Shown in pieces: positions 16,235-26,270 of a DNA stretch of 64,000 nucleotides (the stretch's first letter is position 1; every line of letters begins with the position of its first letter). The stretch lies in contig NZ_SDKD01000021.1 in NCBI RefSeq assembly GCF_004521915.1, positions 32,627 to 96,626 of the forward strand, read 5' to 3'. Below the pieces are notes generated by a model. The model worked only from the letters and a program-made list of their open reading frames with translations, had not been told where the DNA came from and did no database searches. The position numbers and the translations under genes were made by a program. The stretch is from Brevibacillus migulae (lineage in GTDB: Bacteria > Bacillota > Bacilli > Brevibacillales > Brevibacillaceae).

Positions 16235-19200
16235 TTATCCTTCTGTTGAAGCCAGATCCGATTTTACCGCTTTTCTTTGCTGTTTTCGTTGTTGGCGTGC
16301 TTCTTTTCGGCGAGAGCGCCAGGAATGGAAGCTCTCGAATAACGAGTACATCACTGGCACCAACACCAAGGTGACAATCGTATGGAAGATCAACCCGGAA
16401 ATCACACCTGTGGCCAGAGGCGCTTCCAAATCGGAGCCTTCCGCCATCGCCAGACCCATGGGGAGCATCCCCAAAATCGCGGTCACTTTGGTCATGATGA
16501 CCGGGCGAACACGATCACGGGTGCCTTGGATAATGGCTTCCTGCAAATCCATGCCCCGGGTACGCAGCAGATTGATCCGGTCGATGAGCAATATCGCATT
16601 GGAGACGACAATCCCGACCAGCATGATGATCCCGATCATCGCCATTTCACCGAAAATGCGCTGTGTGAGCACAAAACCGATGACGACACCGACAAGAGCC
16701 ATGGGAATCGTAAACATGATGATCAACGGCTGGGACATACGACCGAATTGCGCCACCATGATGACGTAAATCAATCCGAGCACTCCGAGGAACACAAACA
16801 ACCCTTGGGTCATATTCGAGCTTTGTTCTTTCAGCTTACCGGCGATCTCGACCTGATATCCGGCGGGAACCGCAAGCTCGGTCAGTTTTTCTTCAATCTG
16901 TCGGCCAACCGTCCCCAGATCCGTTCCGAGCATTTCGGCAGATACGGTCACGAGCCGCTCTCCGTCATCGTGGCGCAAAGTGATCGGCGATTTGCTATAG
17001 CTCCAGTCCACTAATTCAGACAATGGGACCAGCGCACCTGTTTCTGCCTTGATCATCACTTGGCGCAATTGATCGGGATGCTTCAGCCAATTTTCCGGAT
17101 AACGGGCGATCACGTCCACCTCTAACCCATCCTGGGTCATCGTCGTAATCTGCTGCTCGCCAATCATGCCGTTGATCTGACGCAGCATGGAGCGATGATC
17201 GACTTGCAGTCTTGCCAGCGCATCCTGCTTGGGAACAAGGGTCATCTTCTCACTGCCCCGGTCAAAGTCGTTGCGCACATTGGTGACGCCAGGGATCGTT
17301 TTCAACATCGCTTCCACGTCACTCGTGATCTGGCGTGTTGTTTCCAAGTCCTCCCCGATCACATCCAGCTTGATCGGAGCTCCTTCCCCCGCTCCGCCAA
17401 ATGACATTGTGATTCGTTCGATCCCTTTTATGGAAGTCAAGCGATCATGAATATCTTTTTCCAACGCCTCTTTGTCACGTTCACGCTTCGTTTTTCCTAC
17501 CAAGGTGACATAGATCTCTGCTTCATCCTTTTCCGCAAAGAAGAACACATCCAACACTTCTGGAACTTCCCGCAAAGATTTTTCGGCCAAGACGCCTGCT
17601 TCCTGGGTCGTAGCCAAAGGCGTGCCTTCTGGCAGGAAGATTTGTGCATACACGAGATTTTCGTTTGGGTTCAAGCCTTGCCCCATTTTAATAAATGGCG
17701 CAAGAAACATGACGCCGATGAACAACGCAGCCGCTATGGCAATCGTTTTGATCCGATGGCGAAGGGCAACTCGCAAGACTCGATTGAACGTTCTGACGAT
17801 CGCGTGTTCTTTCACAGGCTGATCGCCTTCCAGCTTGACGTTTTTGTCATTGCGCAGGAAGCGATCCGCAAATACTGGGACAAAAAAGATGGCTGCGATC
17901 GTCGAAGCCACGATCGTGGAGGTAACCGTAAAGGCGATCGTATTGAAAATCGGCCGTAACCAATCTTCAAAATCCGCAAATACGAGAGGCAGAAAAACAA
18001 TGACCAGCGTCAGCTGCGAAGCGATTACCGGGGTCAACACTTCGCGCGTCCCCTTCACAATCGCACTCGTCAACGGTTCTCCTTTTTCCCGCAAATGATA
18101 AATGCTTTCCAGCACCACAATGGCTGCATCGACGATCAGACCGACCGATAAACTGAGTGAAATCAATGTCACCAGATCAATGCCATATCCGCCCATTTTC
18201 ATCGCGATAAAGGTCATCAGTGCGGATAGCGGCAGAGTGGTGGCAATCACCAGCGTAACTCGCCAGTTGCGCAGGAACACGAGCAGGATGATCACGGCCA
18301 GGATACCACCGATGGCCACATCGCGGCTCAGATTGGATACCGCATGCTTGATATAGGAGACGGCTTCGAAAATGACCTTCATCTCATATTTTCCGCCGGA
18401 TTCGCTATTGATCTGTGAAACGACCTCTTCTACCGCCTCTTGGGTCGTGATCAAGTCCGCTCCATCCGCTTTTTTCACACTGATATGCACATACGGTTTT
18501 CCGTCCGTCAAGGAAACGGCATCTTTAATGGTCCCCCGCAGGTCTTCAATGGTCGCCAATTGTGACAAGGGAACGCTTCCCTGCCCCGTCTCGATGGACA
18601 CGTCATTGATTTCCTGCACCGTCTGGAACGTATGATCAATCATGATGACTGTATCGAACCCTGTGTTTTCCAAAGTACCGACCGCTTGCTTCCAATTGCT
18701 CACCTGCAGCTGCTCGATGACATCCGTCGGGGTAAGCTGATAGGCTGACAATCGTTCTGGACGCAGCGTAATCGCGATTTTATCTTGAAACGTGCTGTCG
18801 TATACTTCCGCTGTTTTGACACCCGGTACAGACTCAAGCCGATCCTTGATCGTTTTCTTGGCAATGCTCAGCATGGCTTGGGGATCTGCACCGACCAAAG
18901 CATAATCGATCAGCTCTTCATCACCCAGGTTGCTCTGGGTAATCGTGATATTGTCTACGCCTTCCGGAAAGTCATTGCGCAGACGGTTGACAATGTTCTG
19001 CACTTCTTGCTTGACGGTTTCGCCTTCATTTTCATTCGCGTTGATATTGATGCGGGTAAAGCCTGTGCCGGTCGTAGAAGTAAAGTCCTTCACTCCCGCC
19101 AGTGACTTAATCTCTTTTTCCACTTCATCGGTTACTTTATCTTCCATCTCCTCAGGAGGCAAAGATCCGCCGGAAATGTTGACATTGATATTGGGAATGT

Positions 19201-19324
19201 TCGCTTTCGGCACCAGCGCCACATTAAAGCTGAATACCGAGCCAAGCCCCACGATGGCGATCAGAAAGGTGCAGAGAAAAACAATTAATTTTCGTTTCAG
19301 CAAAAAGAGAATGATCTTTTCCAT
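16235..19324 (-). CDS. RND-family efflux transporter, SwrC/AcrB type
   Basis: A 1,029-residue resistance-nodulation-division transporter, proton driven, in the cytoplasmic membrane. The N-terminal helix is followed by a large extracytoplasmic loop, a helix bundle with G-L-I-V-D-A-A-I-V-V-L-E-S (proton relay region), a second loop and a second bundle. The nearest known style is B. subtilis SwrC (YerP), which exports surfactin and confers lipopeptide tolerance; the substrate here is inference. It starts six bases after the stop of its membrane-fusion partner, with AAGGAG inside the gap. No TolC-like channel is present, as expected in a Gram-positive. Confidence 0.92.
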   Translation of the reverse strand: MEKIILFLLKRKLIVFLCTFLIAIVGLGSVFSFNVALVPKANIPNINVNISGGSLPPEEMEDKVTDEVEKEIKSLAGVKDFTSTTGTGFTRININANENEGETVKQEVQNIVNRLRNDFPEGVDNITITQSNLGDEELIDYALVGADPQAMLSIAKKTIKDRLESVPGVKTAEVYDSTFQDKIAITLRPERLSAYQLTPTDVIEQLQVSNWKQAVGTLENTGFDTVIMIDHTFQTVQEINDVSIETGQGSVPLSQLATIEDLRGTIKDAVSLTDGKPYVHISVKKADGADLITTQEAVEEVVSQINSESGGKYEMKVIFEAVSYIKHAVSNLSRDVAIGGILAVIILLVFLRNWRVTLVIATTLPLSALMTFIAMKMGGYGIDLVTLISLSLSVGLIVDAAIVVLESIYHLREKGEPLTSAIVKGTREVLTPVIASQLTLVIVFLPLVFADFEDWLRPIFNTIAFTVTSTIVASTIAAIFFVPVFADRFLRNDKNVKLEGDQPVKEHAIVRTFNRVLRVALRHRIKTIAIAAALFIGVMFLAPFIKMGQGLNPNENLVYAQIFLPEGTPLATTQEAGVLAEKSLREVPEVLDVFFFAEKDEAEIYVTLVGKTKRERDKEALEKDIHDRLTSIKGIERITMSFGGAGEGAPIKLDVIGEDLETTRQITSDVEAMLKTIPGVTNVRNDFDRGSEKMTLVPKQDALARLQVDHRSMLRQINGMIGEQQITTMTQDGLEVDVIARYPENWLKHPDQLRQVMIKAETGALVPLSELVDWSYSKSPITLRHDDGERLVTVSAEMLGTDLGTVGRQIEEKLTELAVPAGYQVEIAGKLKEQSSNMTQGLFVFLGVLGLIYVIMVAQFGRMSQPLIIMFTIPMALVGVVIGFVLTQRIFGEMAMIGIIMLVGIVVSNAILLIDRINLLRTRGMDLQEAIIQGTRDRVRPVIMTKVTAILGMLPMGLAMAEGSDLEAPLATGVISGLIFHTIVTLVLVPVMYSLFESFHSWRSRRKEARQQRKQQRKAVKSDLASTEG

Positions 19325-19330
19325 GCCGCG

Positions 19331-20551
19331 TTATTCTCCTTTCGCTACCACTTTTTCTCCGTCAACAAAGTACGTAATACCCGTACGGAGGAGCTGTTCG
19401 CCAGGCTTTACGCCTTCCACGACTTCAATGAAATCACCAATGATTTGACCCGTCTTTACTGCTCTTTTCTTGACCAGACCGTTTTCGACAGCCATCACAT
19501 AGCGCTGGGTCTGGTTGATGCCTACGCTCTCCAGCGGAACGATCACACCTGCTATTTTACGAGGAGCCTCGACAGTAGCGACCATTCCTCCGCGCCAGGA
19601 TTGATCCGGATTAGGCACAGTGATTTCCACGCGGTATTTTCCTGTTTGCTTATCAATGACCGGGGAAATATACGTGATTTTGCCGCTGGATTTTTTCTGT
19701 CCGTCCTTGGACACGTTCACGCTGGCTCCGAGCGCATATTGATCAATTTGATCATTCGTCACATCGATCGTGACCTTGATCTCGGACAAGTCGACCAGAT
19801 GAATCAGGGATTGGCCAGGTCCTGACAGCTCTCCCGCTTGCTGCGTTACCTCGACTACAGTCCCTGTGAAAGGGGCGATGATCTGCGAGTCTTGCAGCGT
19901 TTGTCTGGCACGCTGCACTTCGCTTGTCGCCTGTTTCAAGGAGGCATCTACCGCGATGACGTCTTCGGTGTCTGCGCCCTTCAGTAAATCATCCAGTGCG
20001 ATCTTTTCATTTTTCGCCGTGATTTCCGCCTGCTGCTTTTCCAGCTTTAATTTGTCAAGCTCGCTTTGCGAGATTGCACCTCCGGCAAAGAGCCGCTCCC
20101 CCTGCTGGAAGTCTTGAACCGCCTTTTCATAGCGCTGATTCGCGCTTTCCACTTCCAAGCGCTGCTGCGCGATTTGTTCCGCATCTGCACCTCTGATCGT
20201 CTTTCTTTTGCGAGCTGCCGCTTCCTGCACCTGTCCGGCTGCTGCCGTCATCGCACTCTGATAATAGCTGCCGTCCAAAGAGGCAAGCACTTTCCCCTGG
20301 GTGACTCTGTCTCCCTTTTTCACTAGCACCTGCGCGATTTTCCCAGATGTTCCAAATGCCAGCTGCGTATCCCGCTTCGCTTCCACCAAACCGGTTGCCG
20401 TCATCGACACACCTTGCGCATCCTTGCCCACTGTAAATACTTCGACCACTTTTGCCTTGGCTTCCGGTTTTACCTCAGCCGGTGTGTTTCCGCCACATCC
20501 CGATGCTGTCAGCAGTACTGCTGCCATGGCAACCACTACACGTTTTTTCAC
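19331..20551 (-). CDS. RND periplasmic-adaptor lipoprotein
   Basis: A 406-residue membrane-fusion protein with a lipoprotein signal (M-K-K-R-V-V-V-A-M, lipobox T-A-S-G-C at residue 19). A lipoyl-like part flanks a coiled-coil hairpin (about 110-210) and a beta-barrel domain. It couples to the RND transporter encoded immediately downstream. It starts with GTG at 20551, with GGAGGAATAACG upstream. The coiled-coil contains many E-A-A and A-E-Q heptads typical of these adaptors. Confidence 0.92.
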   Translation of the reverse strand: MKKRVVVAMAAVLLTASGCGGNTPAEVKPEAKAKVVEVFTVGKDAQGVSMTATGLVEAKRDTQLAFGTSGKIAQVLVKKGDRVTQGKVLASLDGSYYQSAMTAAAGQVQEAAARKRKTIRGADAEQIAQQRLEVESANQRYEKAVQDFQQGERLFAGGAISQSELDKLKLEKQQAEITAKNEKIALDDLLKGADTEDVIAVDASLKQATSEVQRARQTLQDSQIIAPFTGTVVEVTQQAGELSGPGQSLIHLVDLSEIKVTIDVTNDQIDQYALGASVNVSKDGQKKSSGKITYISPVIDKQTGKYRVEITVPNPDQSWRGGMVATVEAPRKIAGVIVPLESVGINQTQRYVMAVENGLVKKRAVKTGQIIGDFIEVVEGVKPGEQLLRTGITYFVDGEKVVAKGE

Positions 20552-20676
20552 CGTTATTCCTCCAACTCCATACGAATGATTTCCTTCCTTAGTTTGCCAG
20601 TTTTTCCTTTGTGTCTGAACCGTCAGCAGAACGAACTTTCCTCCTCCTTAAGGCGGAGATGAAAAACAAAGTCCCC

Positions 20677-21804
20677 TTATTCGAGCTGACTCAACTTCCA
20701 AGAGGGAGAAGGATGACGCATACTGACGATCATGGCAAAGGCGATAAGGTTGGAGATCAAGGAGCTGCCGCCGTAGCTGATGAACGGCAAAGTGAGTCCC
20801 GTAATCGGAGATAGACCGATATTCATCCCAATGTTCACAAACACCTGAAAGGCCCACATTGTCACCATGCCGCTGATGAAAAAAGCCGCGAATAGATCAG
20901 GTGTCTTCATCGCCCAGGCAATCAAGCGAAAAAACAGAAAAAAATAGAGCAGCAGCAGGATGCTTCCGCCCAAAAATCCCCAATGCTGCGCAACGACTGC
21001 GAAAATAAAATCGGTATGCTGCTCGGGAAGCTTGGAGCTGCTGCTGGTAAGCGCCCATGCATTCGTCATGCCGCCTAATTGGCCGCTTCCGACCAGTTTT
21101 CGCGCTTGTATGTATTGATACCCGCTTCCCAATGGATCAGACTCGGGATCCATAAAGGACAGGAGACGATCAAATTGATGCGGTCGGACAACTTGAAAAA
21201 ATAAGGAGGGAGAATAGCTATACAAGCCATAGAGAAAAACCGCGAAGATGAAAGTTGTCATAATAACACTTATGTAAACAGTTTTAGGGATTCGGCTCAT
21301 CACAAAAAATGCCCCTAACAAGGCAAGATAGATCAGCGCCATTCCGAGATCCGGCTGCAGCAGTACGAGTCCGGTCGGGACCAGTACGAAAAGCAATGCT
21401 TTCCCAATCTCCTCCGTCTTGAGAAAGACCCCCTGATTCCACTCATACAAACGAGCCAACATGATCAATGTCGTGATTCTCGTCAATTCAGAAGGCTGTA
21501 CATTCAGCGGCCCTAGGTCAATCCAACTGATCGCTCCATTCACCTTTTTCCCGATGACAAAGACGGACAAGAGCAATAGGATACCGGCTCCATAAAAATA
21601 ATGGGCATGCTGGGCGTAGTACCGATAGTCAACATTGCGGAGCAGCCAGAAACATTCCGCTCCCACTGTGGCCCAGGTCAATTGCTTCCAAACAAGCGTC
21701 TGCAGGTGATCCTGTGTGGCCACATAGATGGTCATCAGGCCAGCCAACAAGATGAGAGCCATCGCCAAGAACACTTCCGGGTCATATGTCTTTTGTTCCT
21801 CCAT
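20677..21804 (-). CDS. RodA/FtsW/SpoVE-family peptidoglycan polymerase
   Basis: A multi-pass SEDS protein of 375 residues. SEDS proteins polymerise lipid II glycan strands together with a class B penicillin-binding protein. Signature segments seen are W-I-D-L-G-P-L-N-V-Q-P-S-E, L-L-Q-P-D-L-G and G-L-T-L-P-F-I-S-Y-G-G-S-S near the C-terminus. The start at 21804 follows GGAGGAG closely; in-frame codons up to 21942 lack a site. No PBP gene is adjacent, so it may be an accessory RodA or sporulation paralogue. Confidence 0.9.
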   Translation of the reverse strand: MEEQKTYDPEVFLAMALILLAGLMTIYVATQDHLQTLVWKQLTWATVGAECFWLLRNVDYRYYAQHAHYFYGAGILLLLSVFVIGKKVNGAISWIDLGPLNVQPSELTRITTLIMLARLYEWNQGVFLKTEEIGKALLFVLVPTGLVLLQPDLGMALIYLALLGAFFVMSRIPKTVYISVIMTTFIFAVFLYGLYSYSPSLFFQVVRPHQFDRLLSFMDPESDPLGSGYQYIQARKLVGSGQLGGMTNAWALTSSSSKLPEQHTDFIFAVVAQHWGFLGGSILLLLYFFLFFRLIAWAMKTPDLFAAFFISGMVTMWAFQVFVNIGMNIGLSPITGLTLPFISYGGSSLISNLIAFAMIVSMRHPSPSWKLSQLE

Positions 21805-21908
21805 ACTACTCCTCCATCGATTGGACTTAATGGATAGTCTTCCCAAAATGAACCCGTTCAGCCCTGCAACCGGATGAGCAGCTGATATGACAACCAGCAT
21901 CTGGCCAC

Positions 21909-21938
21909 GAAAAAAGCTGCCGATTTTCTCGACAGCTT
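21909..21938 (-). terminator. Terminator of pepF
   Basis: On the minus strand AAGCTGTCGA / TCGGCAGCTT (one mismatch) is followed by TTTTC, starting about 20 bases after the pepF stop. Confidence 0.8.
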
Positions 21939-21957
21939 GCAAAAAGTGTTCTCTATT

Positions 21958-23769
21958 CTATTTCGCACCCGCCAGCTCTTCCAGCTCATCCAGCAGGTCT
22001 TTGAATACAGCCAACGCATCCCGGATCGGCTGCGGCGAGGTCATATCAACGCCGGCCTTCTTCAACAGATTCAGCGGGTAATCGGAACCGCCGCTCTTCA
22101 GGAACGCGAGATAGCGCTCGACCGCTGGCTGGCCTTCCTCCAGGATTTGCTTGGAGAGTGCCGTTGCCGCGCTGAATCCGGTGGCGTATTTGTAGACGTA
22201 AAAATTATTGTAGAAGTGTGGAATGCGCGCCCATTCCAAGTCGATTTGCTCATCGACAATCATCTCATCTCCATGGTATGCGACATTAAGTTCGCGATAC
22301 CACTCGCTCAAGGAATCGGCAGTCAACGGTACTTCTTTCTCCGAATTGGCATGAATCAATTTTTCATATTCGGCAAACATCGTCTGTCTGAAGAGCGTAC
22401 CGCGGAATTGCTCCAGATAGTAATTGATCAGGTAGAGGCGCTCTCCTTTATCCGTGGTCTTCTCCAGCATATGATGCATCAACAGTGCCTCATTCAGCGT
22501 AGATGCCACCTCAGCCACAAAGATGCGGTAATCGGCATACGTATACGGCTGGTTCTTGTTGGAGTAATAGCTGTGCAAGGCATGCCCCATCTCATGTGCC
22601 AGGGTGAACATGTTGTTTACGTTGTCTTGGTAATTCATGAGCACATACGGATGTGTCGTGTATGCCCCCCACGAATAGGCACCGCTCGTTTTGCCTTCGT
22701 TTTCATAAACGTCAATCCATCCGGAAGTGAAGCCTTCCTCAAGCACTTTGCCGTAATCATCGCCCAATGGCTTCAGCGCTTCCTTGATCGTCGACACCGC
22801 TTGCTCATAGGGGATCTCCATTTCGACTTCCTGCACCATCGGAACATACAAGTCGTACATGTGCAGTTCATCCACACCGAACAGTTTTTTGCGAAGCGAA
22901 ACATAACGATGCATGAGTGGCAAGTGCTCCCGTACCGTTTCAATGAGATTGTCGTAGACGGACTGGTCGATATTGTCTGCAAACAATGAGGCTTTTAATG
23001 CGGACTCGTATTTGCGCGTTCTGGCATAGAATACGTCGCGTTTTACGACCGAAGCCAAGGTTGCCGCAATCGTATTGCGATGCTTCCCGTAGGTAGCGTA
23101 CAACGCTTCAAACGCTTCTTTGCGGACCCGGCGGTCTTTGCTCTCCATGAACTGCGTATAGCGTCCTTTGGTAAGCTCTACTTCTTCCCCTTTTTCATTC
23201 GTGATCATGGGGAATTTGATGTCTGCATTGTTTAACATGCCGAAAATTTTCCCTGGCGCCGAAGCAAGCTCGCTTACTTGTGCCATGATCGCTTCTTCGG
23301 AGGCGCTGAGCGTATGCGGCTTGAAGCGGGTAATCTCCTCCAACAGCAGGCGATAATGCTCCAGACCTTCTTCACTTTGCTGCAGCTTTTCCAGCTGTTC
23401 GCTGGGGATTGCTAATATCTCTGGCTGTATGTATGACATCGCGCTGGATACTTGTGTAGCCAGGCTGCTTGCTCGATCGGTCAATGCTTGATATGTACTG
23501 TTGCTGTTTTCTTCATCACGACGCATTCTCGCGTATACATACACACGATCGAGTATTTTGGTAATTTCATCTTGTAAAAGCAAGGTGTCAAGCAAGTTTT
23601 TGCCCGATTCTGCGAGCGTCCCTTGCTTCGCTTTGATTTGCTCGGTCATTTCCTTGATCTTTGCTACGTCCTGCTCCCATGCGGCATCCGTCGCATAAAT
23701 ATCTTCAAGCTTCCATTTCCACTCGTTTGGAACCTCGCTTCTTTTTGGCAGCGTTTTGGTTTTATTCAT
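21958..23769 (-). CDS. pepF: Oligoendopeptidase F
   Basis: M3-family zinc metallopeptidase of 603 residues that cleaves short cytoplasmic peptides. The zinc site H-E-M-G-H-A-L-H is in the C-terminal half, with the downstream glutamate in A-E-V-A-S-T-L-N-E. The N-terminal region is helical and typical of PepF (R-S-E-V-P-N-E-W-K-W-K-L-E-D-I). Monocistronic between two terminators. A long open frame on the opposite strand is a codon-bias shadow. Confidence 0.94.
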   Translation of the reverse strand: MNKTKTLPKRSEVPNEWKWKLEDIYATDAAWEQDVAKIKEMTEQIKAKQGTLAESGKNLLDTLLLQDEITKILDRVYVYARMRRDEENSNSTYQALTDRASSLATQVSSAMSYIQPEILAIPSEQLEKLQQSEEGLEHYRLLLEEITRFKPHTLSASEEAIMAQVSELASAPGKIFGMLNNADIKFPMITNEKGEEVELTKGRYTQFMESKDRRVRKEAFEALYATYGKHRNTIAATLASVVKRDVFYARTRKYESALKASLFADNIDQSVYDNLIETVREHLPLMHRYVSLRKKLFGVDELHMYDLYVPMVQEVEMEIPYEQAVSTIKEALKPLGDDYGKVLEEGFTSGWIDVYENEGKTSGAYSWGAYTTHPYVLMNYQDNVNNMFTLAHEMGHALHSYYSNKNQPYTYADYRIFVAEVASTLNEALLMHHMLEKTTDKGERLYLINYYLEQFRGTLFRQTMFAEYEKLIHANSEKEVPLTADSLSEWYRELNVAYHGDEMIVDEQIDLEWARIPHFYNNFYVYKYATGFSAATALSKQILEEGQPAVERYLAFLKSGGSDYPLNLLKKAGVDMTSPQPIRDALAVFKDLLDELEELAGAK

Positions 23770-23842
23770 TCACGACACTCCCTTCAGGTTCTCATGCCTA
23801 CTTCCTCATCGTAGCGGAAAATCGTTCCAACTTCAAATGCAT

Positions 23843-23870
23843 AAAAAGCCGATCGATCGGGATCGGCTTT
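23843..23870 (-). terminator. Terminator of the UDP-glucose dehydrogenase gene
   Basis: On the minus strand AAAGCCGATC and GATCGGCTTT pair around CCGATC and are followed by TTAT; 12 bases after the ugd stop. It closes the glycan cluster. Confidence 0.7.
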
Positions 23871-23881
23871 ATTACGCTTCT

Positions 23882-25174
23882 CTATGCATGGCGGCCAACA
23901 CCCAGATAGGTAAAGCCGTTCTCTTTCAAAAATCCGGCTGGCCAAGCATTTCGTCCATCAAACAGCACAGGCTGCGCCATCTGTTGTTTCACCCGCTGCC
24001 AATCCAGCTGCACACATTCTTTCCACTCCGTGACGAGGATCGCCGCATCCGCATTTTTCAAGGCATCATAGGGAGAGGAAACATAGGAAAGATTCGGGTA
24101 AAGCTGCTTGACATGCAAAGATGCGATCGGGTCAAAGGCGGTCAGGATCGCCCCTTCTTTTTGCAGGCGCTCGATCAATGTGAGTGAAGGAGCTTCGCGG
24201 ATATCGTCGGTTTCCGGCTTGAAGGAAAGACCGAGAAGCGCAATTCGTTTTTGCCTTACTCCTTGGATGGTTTCCACCATTCGCTCGACAAACCAATCAA
24301 CTTGACTGCGGTTGACATCCCTGACTGTTTCCAATAGCGATAGGGAGGATTGATGACGGCGAGCCAGCTGGATAAGCGCTTCGGTATCTTTCGGAAAGCA
24401 TGATCCGCCATAGCCGACTCCCGCTCCTAAAAATTCGGGACCAATACGGCTGTCCAAACCCATCCCCTCTGCCACCACTTCGATATCGGCTCCCAGCGTA
24501 TGGCACAACCTTGCCAGCTCGTTCATAAAGGAAATGCGGGTCGCCAGGAAAGCATTCGATGCATACTTGATCATTTCTGCGTTGGTCCGCGTCGTGTATA
24601 CACGAGGCGCTGTAATTTTGGCATACAGCTGATCCATGATCGCAATGGCTTCTTTACGATCCGCACCAATCACGATCCGAGAAGGTTCCAACGAATCCTG
24701 CAGTGCTCTTCCTTCTCGCAGAAATTCCGGATTTGTGACAACATGCACATGCTTATCTTCAGCAAAGATGGCAGCGATACGATCGGAAGTACCGACCGGC
24801 ACCGTGCTTTTGATGACGACAACGTGCTCTCTCTCACTAGCTTGCACAAACGTTCGCAACGTTTCCACCGCTTGTTCCAGATAGCGTAAATCTGCGAAGC
24901 CATCGCTGCCGGACGGTGTTCCTACGCATAAATAGATGACATCCGCCTCGCCTACGTGCTCCGCCATACTGGTGGAAAAGGCAAGCGTTTCTTTCGTGAG
25001 TGCACGCTGCAGTTCAGGTTCGAGGCCGGGTTCGTATATGGGCGATTTGCCTTGCTGCAGCAGTTTTACTTTTTCCTCTATCACGTCAATTCCTGTTACG
25101 TGATGTCCTTGCATGGCAAAAGAAACAGCGGTGGTCAAGCCGACATAACCCGTACCGATCACCAATAGATTCAT
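23882..25174 (-). CDS. UDP-glucose 6-dehydrogenase
   Basis: NAD-dependent oxidation of UDP-glucose to UDP-glucuronate, 430 residues. N-terminal Rossmann motif G-T-G-Y-V-G-L, catalytic cysteine in G-G-S-C-F-P-K-D and conserved lysines downstream fit the UDP-glucose/GDP-mannose dehydrogenase family (TuaD/YtcA style). It is the last gene of the six-gene glycan cluster, separated from the preceding glycosyltransferase by only four bases and preceded by GAGGTGA. It would supply uronic acid for the cluster's glycan. B. subtilis has a comparable enzyme (YtcA) in a sporulation locus; that parallel is from memory. Confidence 0.9.
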   Translation of the reverse strand: MNLLVIGTGYVGLTTAVSFAMQGHHVTGIDVIEEKVKLLQQGKSPIYEPGLEPELQRALTKETLAFSTSMAEHVGEADVIYLCVGTPSGSDGFADLRYLEQAVETLRTFVQASEREHVVVIKSTVPVGTSDRIAAIFAEDKHVHVVTNPEFLREGRALQDSLEPSRIVIGADRKEAIAIMDQLYAKITAPRVYTTRTNAEMIKYASNAFLATRISFMNELARLCHTLGADIEVVAEGMGLDSRIGPEFLGAGVGYGGSCFPKDTEALIQLARRHQSSLSLLETVRDVNRSQVDWFVERMVETIQGVRQKRIALLGLSFKPETDDIREAPSLTLIERLQKEGAILTAFDPIASLHVKQLYPNLSYVSSPYDALKNADAAILVTEWKECVQLDWQRVKQQMAQPVLFDGRNAWPAGFLKENGFTYLGVGRHA

Positions 25175-25178
25175 TGAA

Positions 25179-26258
25179 TCACCTCGCTTTTTTTAGTACC
25201 TGCAAATACAACCGCTCCAGGATTTCCCGCTGCTTTTCAATATCATGCTGTTGTTCTACACGTTCGCGAGCAAGCGTGGTAATAACCGGCCAGTTCTCTT
25301 GCTCTTCCAGCACAGTTGTGATCATTTTGGCGAGTTTTGTACTTGCCCCTTCCGGCACTAAATAACCGTGCTTGCCATGCTCGATCAATTCGGGAATGCC
25401 CGCATGATAAGTGGAAACCACCGGACGCCCGGTCGCCATCGCCTCCATGAGAACATTCGGAATTCCCTCTTGATTGCCATCTTTGGCTGTTTTGCACGCA
25501 ATGACGAACAGATGGCACTTTTCCATCTGCTCCCTGACCTTGTCATGCGGCAGGGCGCCTGTGAAGGTTACCTGCTTTTTTAAGCGTAACCGCCGAACGA
25601 GCTTCTTCAGCTTTCTTCGCTCCTCTCCTTCTCCCACGATCGTTAATCGCGCTTGCGGATACTTCTCATGGACTTTGCGGAAGGCTTTGATCAGGGTGTT
25701 CATTCCTTTTTTCTCCGTCAATCGGCCAACGCTTAAGATGCGGTACTTCCCATCCTTAACGGGTGGTGTGGGAAGGTAAGGAAACTTTTGCAGATTGATG
25801 CCCGAGCGGATCAGTGTGATTTTATGAGCCGGACAGCCGAGGCGGATCAACCGCCGCTTCATATGGTTACTGACGACGGTGACCGCTGCGGCATGGCGGA
25901 AAAGTCTCCTTAGCTTCATTCGGTAGCTGCTGCTTTGTTTGACCAGTTTCGTTGCATCAAAGCCGTGAAAGGAAACAATCAGCGGAAGCTTTGCTCTTCT
26001 GGCAATCGGCAAAATTTCCACGCCAGCCGTACCAAATCGCGCATGCAAGCATTTGATTTTCTTTTTTCGTAACCAGGGTACGAGTCCCTTGAAGCTTCGG
26101 CGCACATAGATCGGAGAAAACGGAAATTGGCGGCGATTGATGGGGCGGCTGCGGGTCAAAACTGCGGGTTTTACCTGTTTGTGGCCAATCAGCTGCTGAT
26201 AAATGAAGGTCTCACTTTTCGCCAAAAACTTGCGACGGTATACCAACACGCGCTTCAA
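25179..26258 (-). CDS. GT4-family glycosyltransferase
   Basis: A 359-residue GT-B-fold glycosyltransferase. The C-terminal half has the nucleotide-sugar motif E-G-I-P-N-V-L-M-E-A-M-A-T-G and G-R-L-T-E-K-K-G. The N-terminus resembles enzymes of exopolysaccharide synthesis such as colanic-acid type transferases. It starts with TTG at 26258 behind GGAGGGGAGACG, and lies 12 bases after the GT2 gene stop. Donor and acceptor are unknown. Confidence 0.88.
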   Translation of the reverse strand: MKRVLVYRRKFLAKSETFIYQQLIGHKQVKPAVLTRSRPINRRQFPFSPIYVRRSFKGLVPWLRKKKIKCLHARFGTAGVEILPIARRAKLPLIVSFHGFDATKLVKQSSSYRMKLRRLFRHAAAVTVVSNHMKRRLIRLGCPAHKITLIRSGINLQKFPYLPTPPVKDGKYRILSVGRLTEKKGMNTLIKAFRKVHEKYPQARLTIVGEGEERRKLKKLVRRLRLKKQVTFTGALPHDKVREQMEKCHLFVIACKTAKDGNQEGIPNVLMEAMATGRPVVSTYHAGIPELIEHGKHGYLVPEGASTKLAKMITTVLEEQENWPVITTLARERVEQQHDIEKQREILERLYLQVLKKAR

Positions 26259-26270
26259 CGTCTCCCCTCC

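Noticed and set aside
16235..20551. Expectation of an outer-membrane channel gene with the RND pump
   Set aside because: None is present, and none is needed in a Gram-positive; SwrC-type pumps work without TolC.
21937..22989. Open frame of 350 codons on the plus strand opposite pepF
   Set aside because: No ribosome site, no recognisable protein features, and pepF with full catalytic motifs occupies the other strand.
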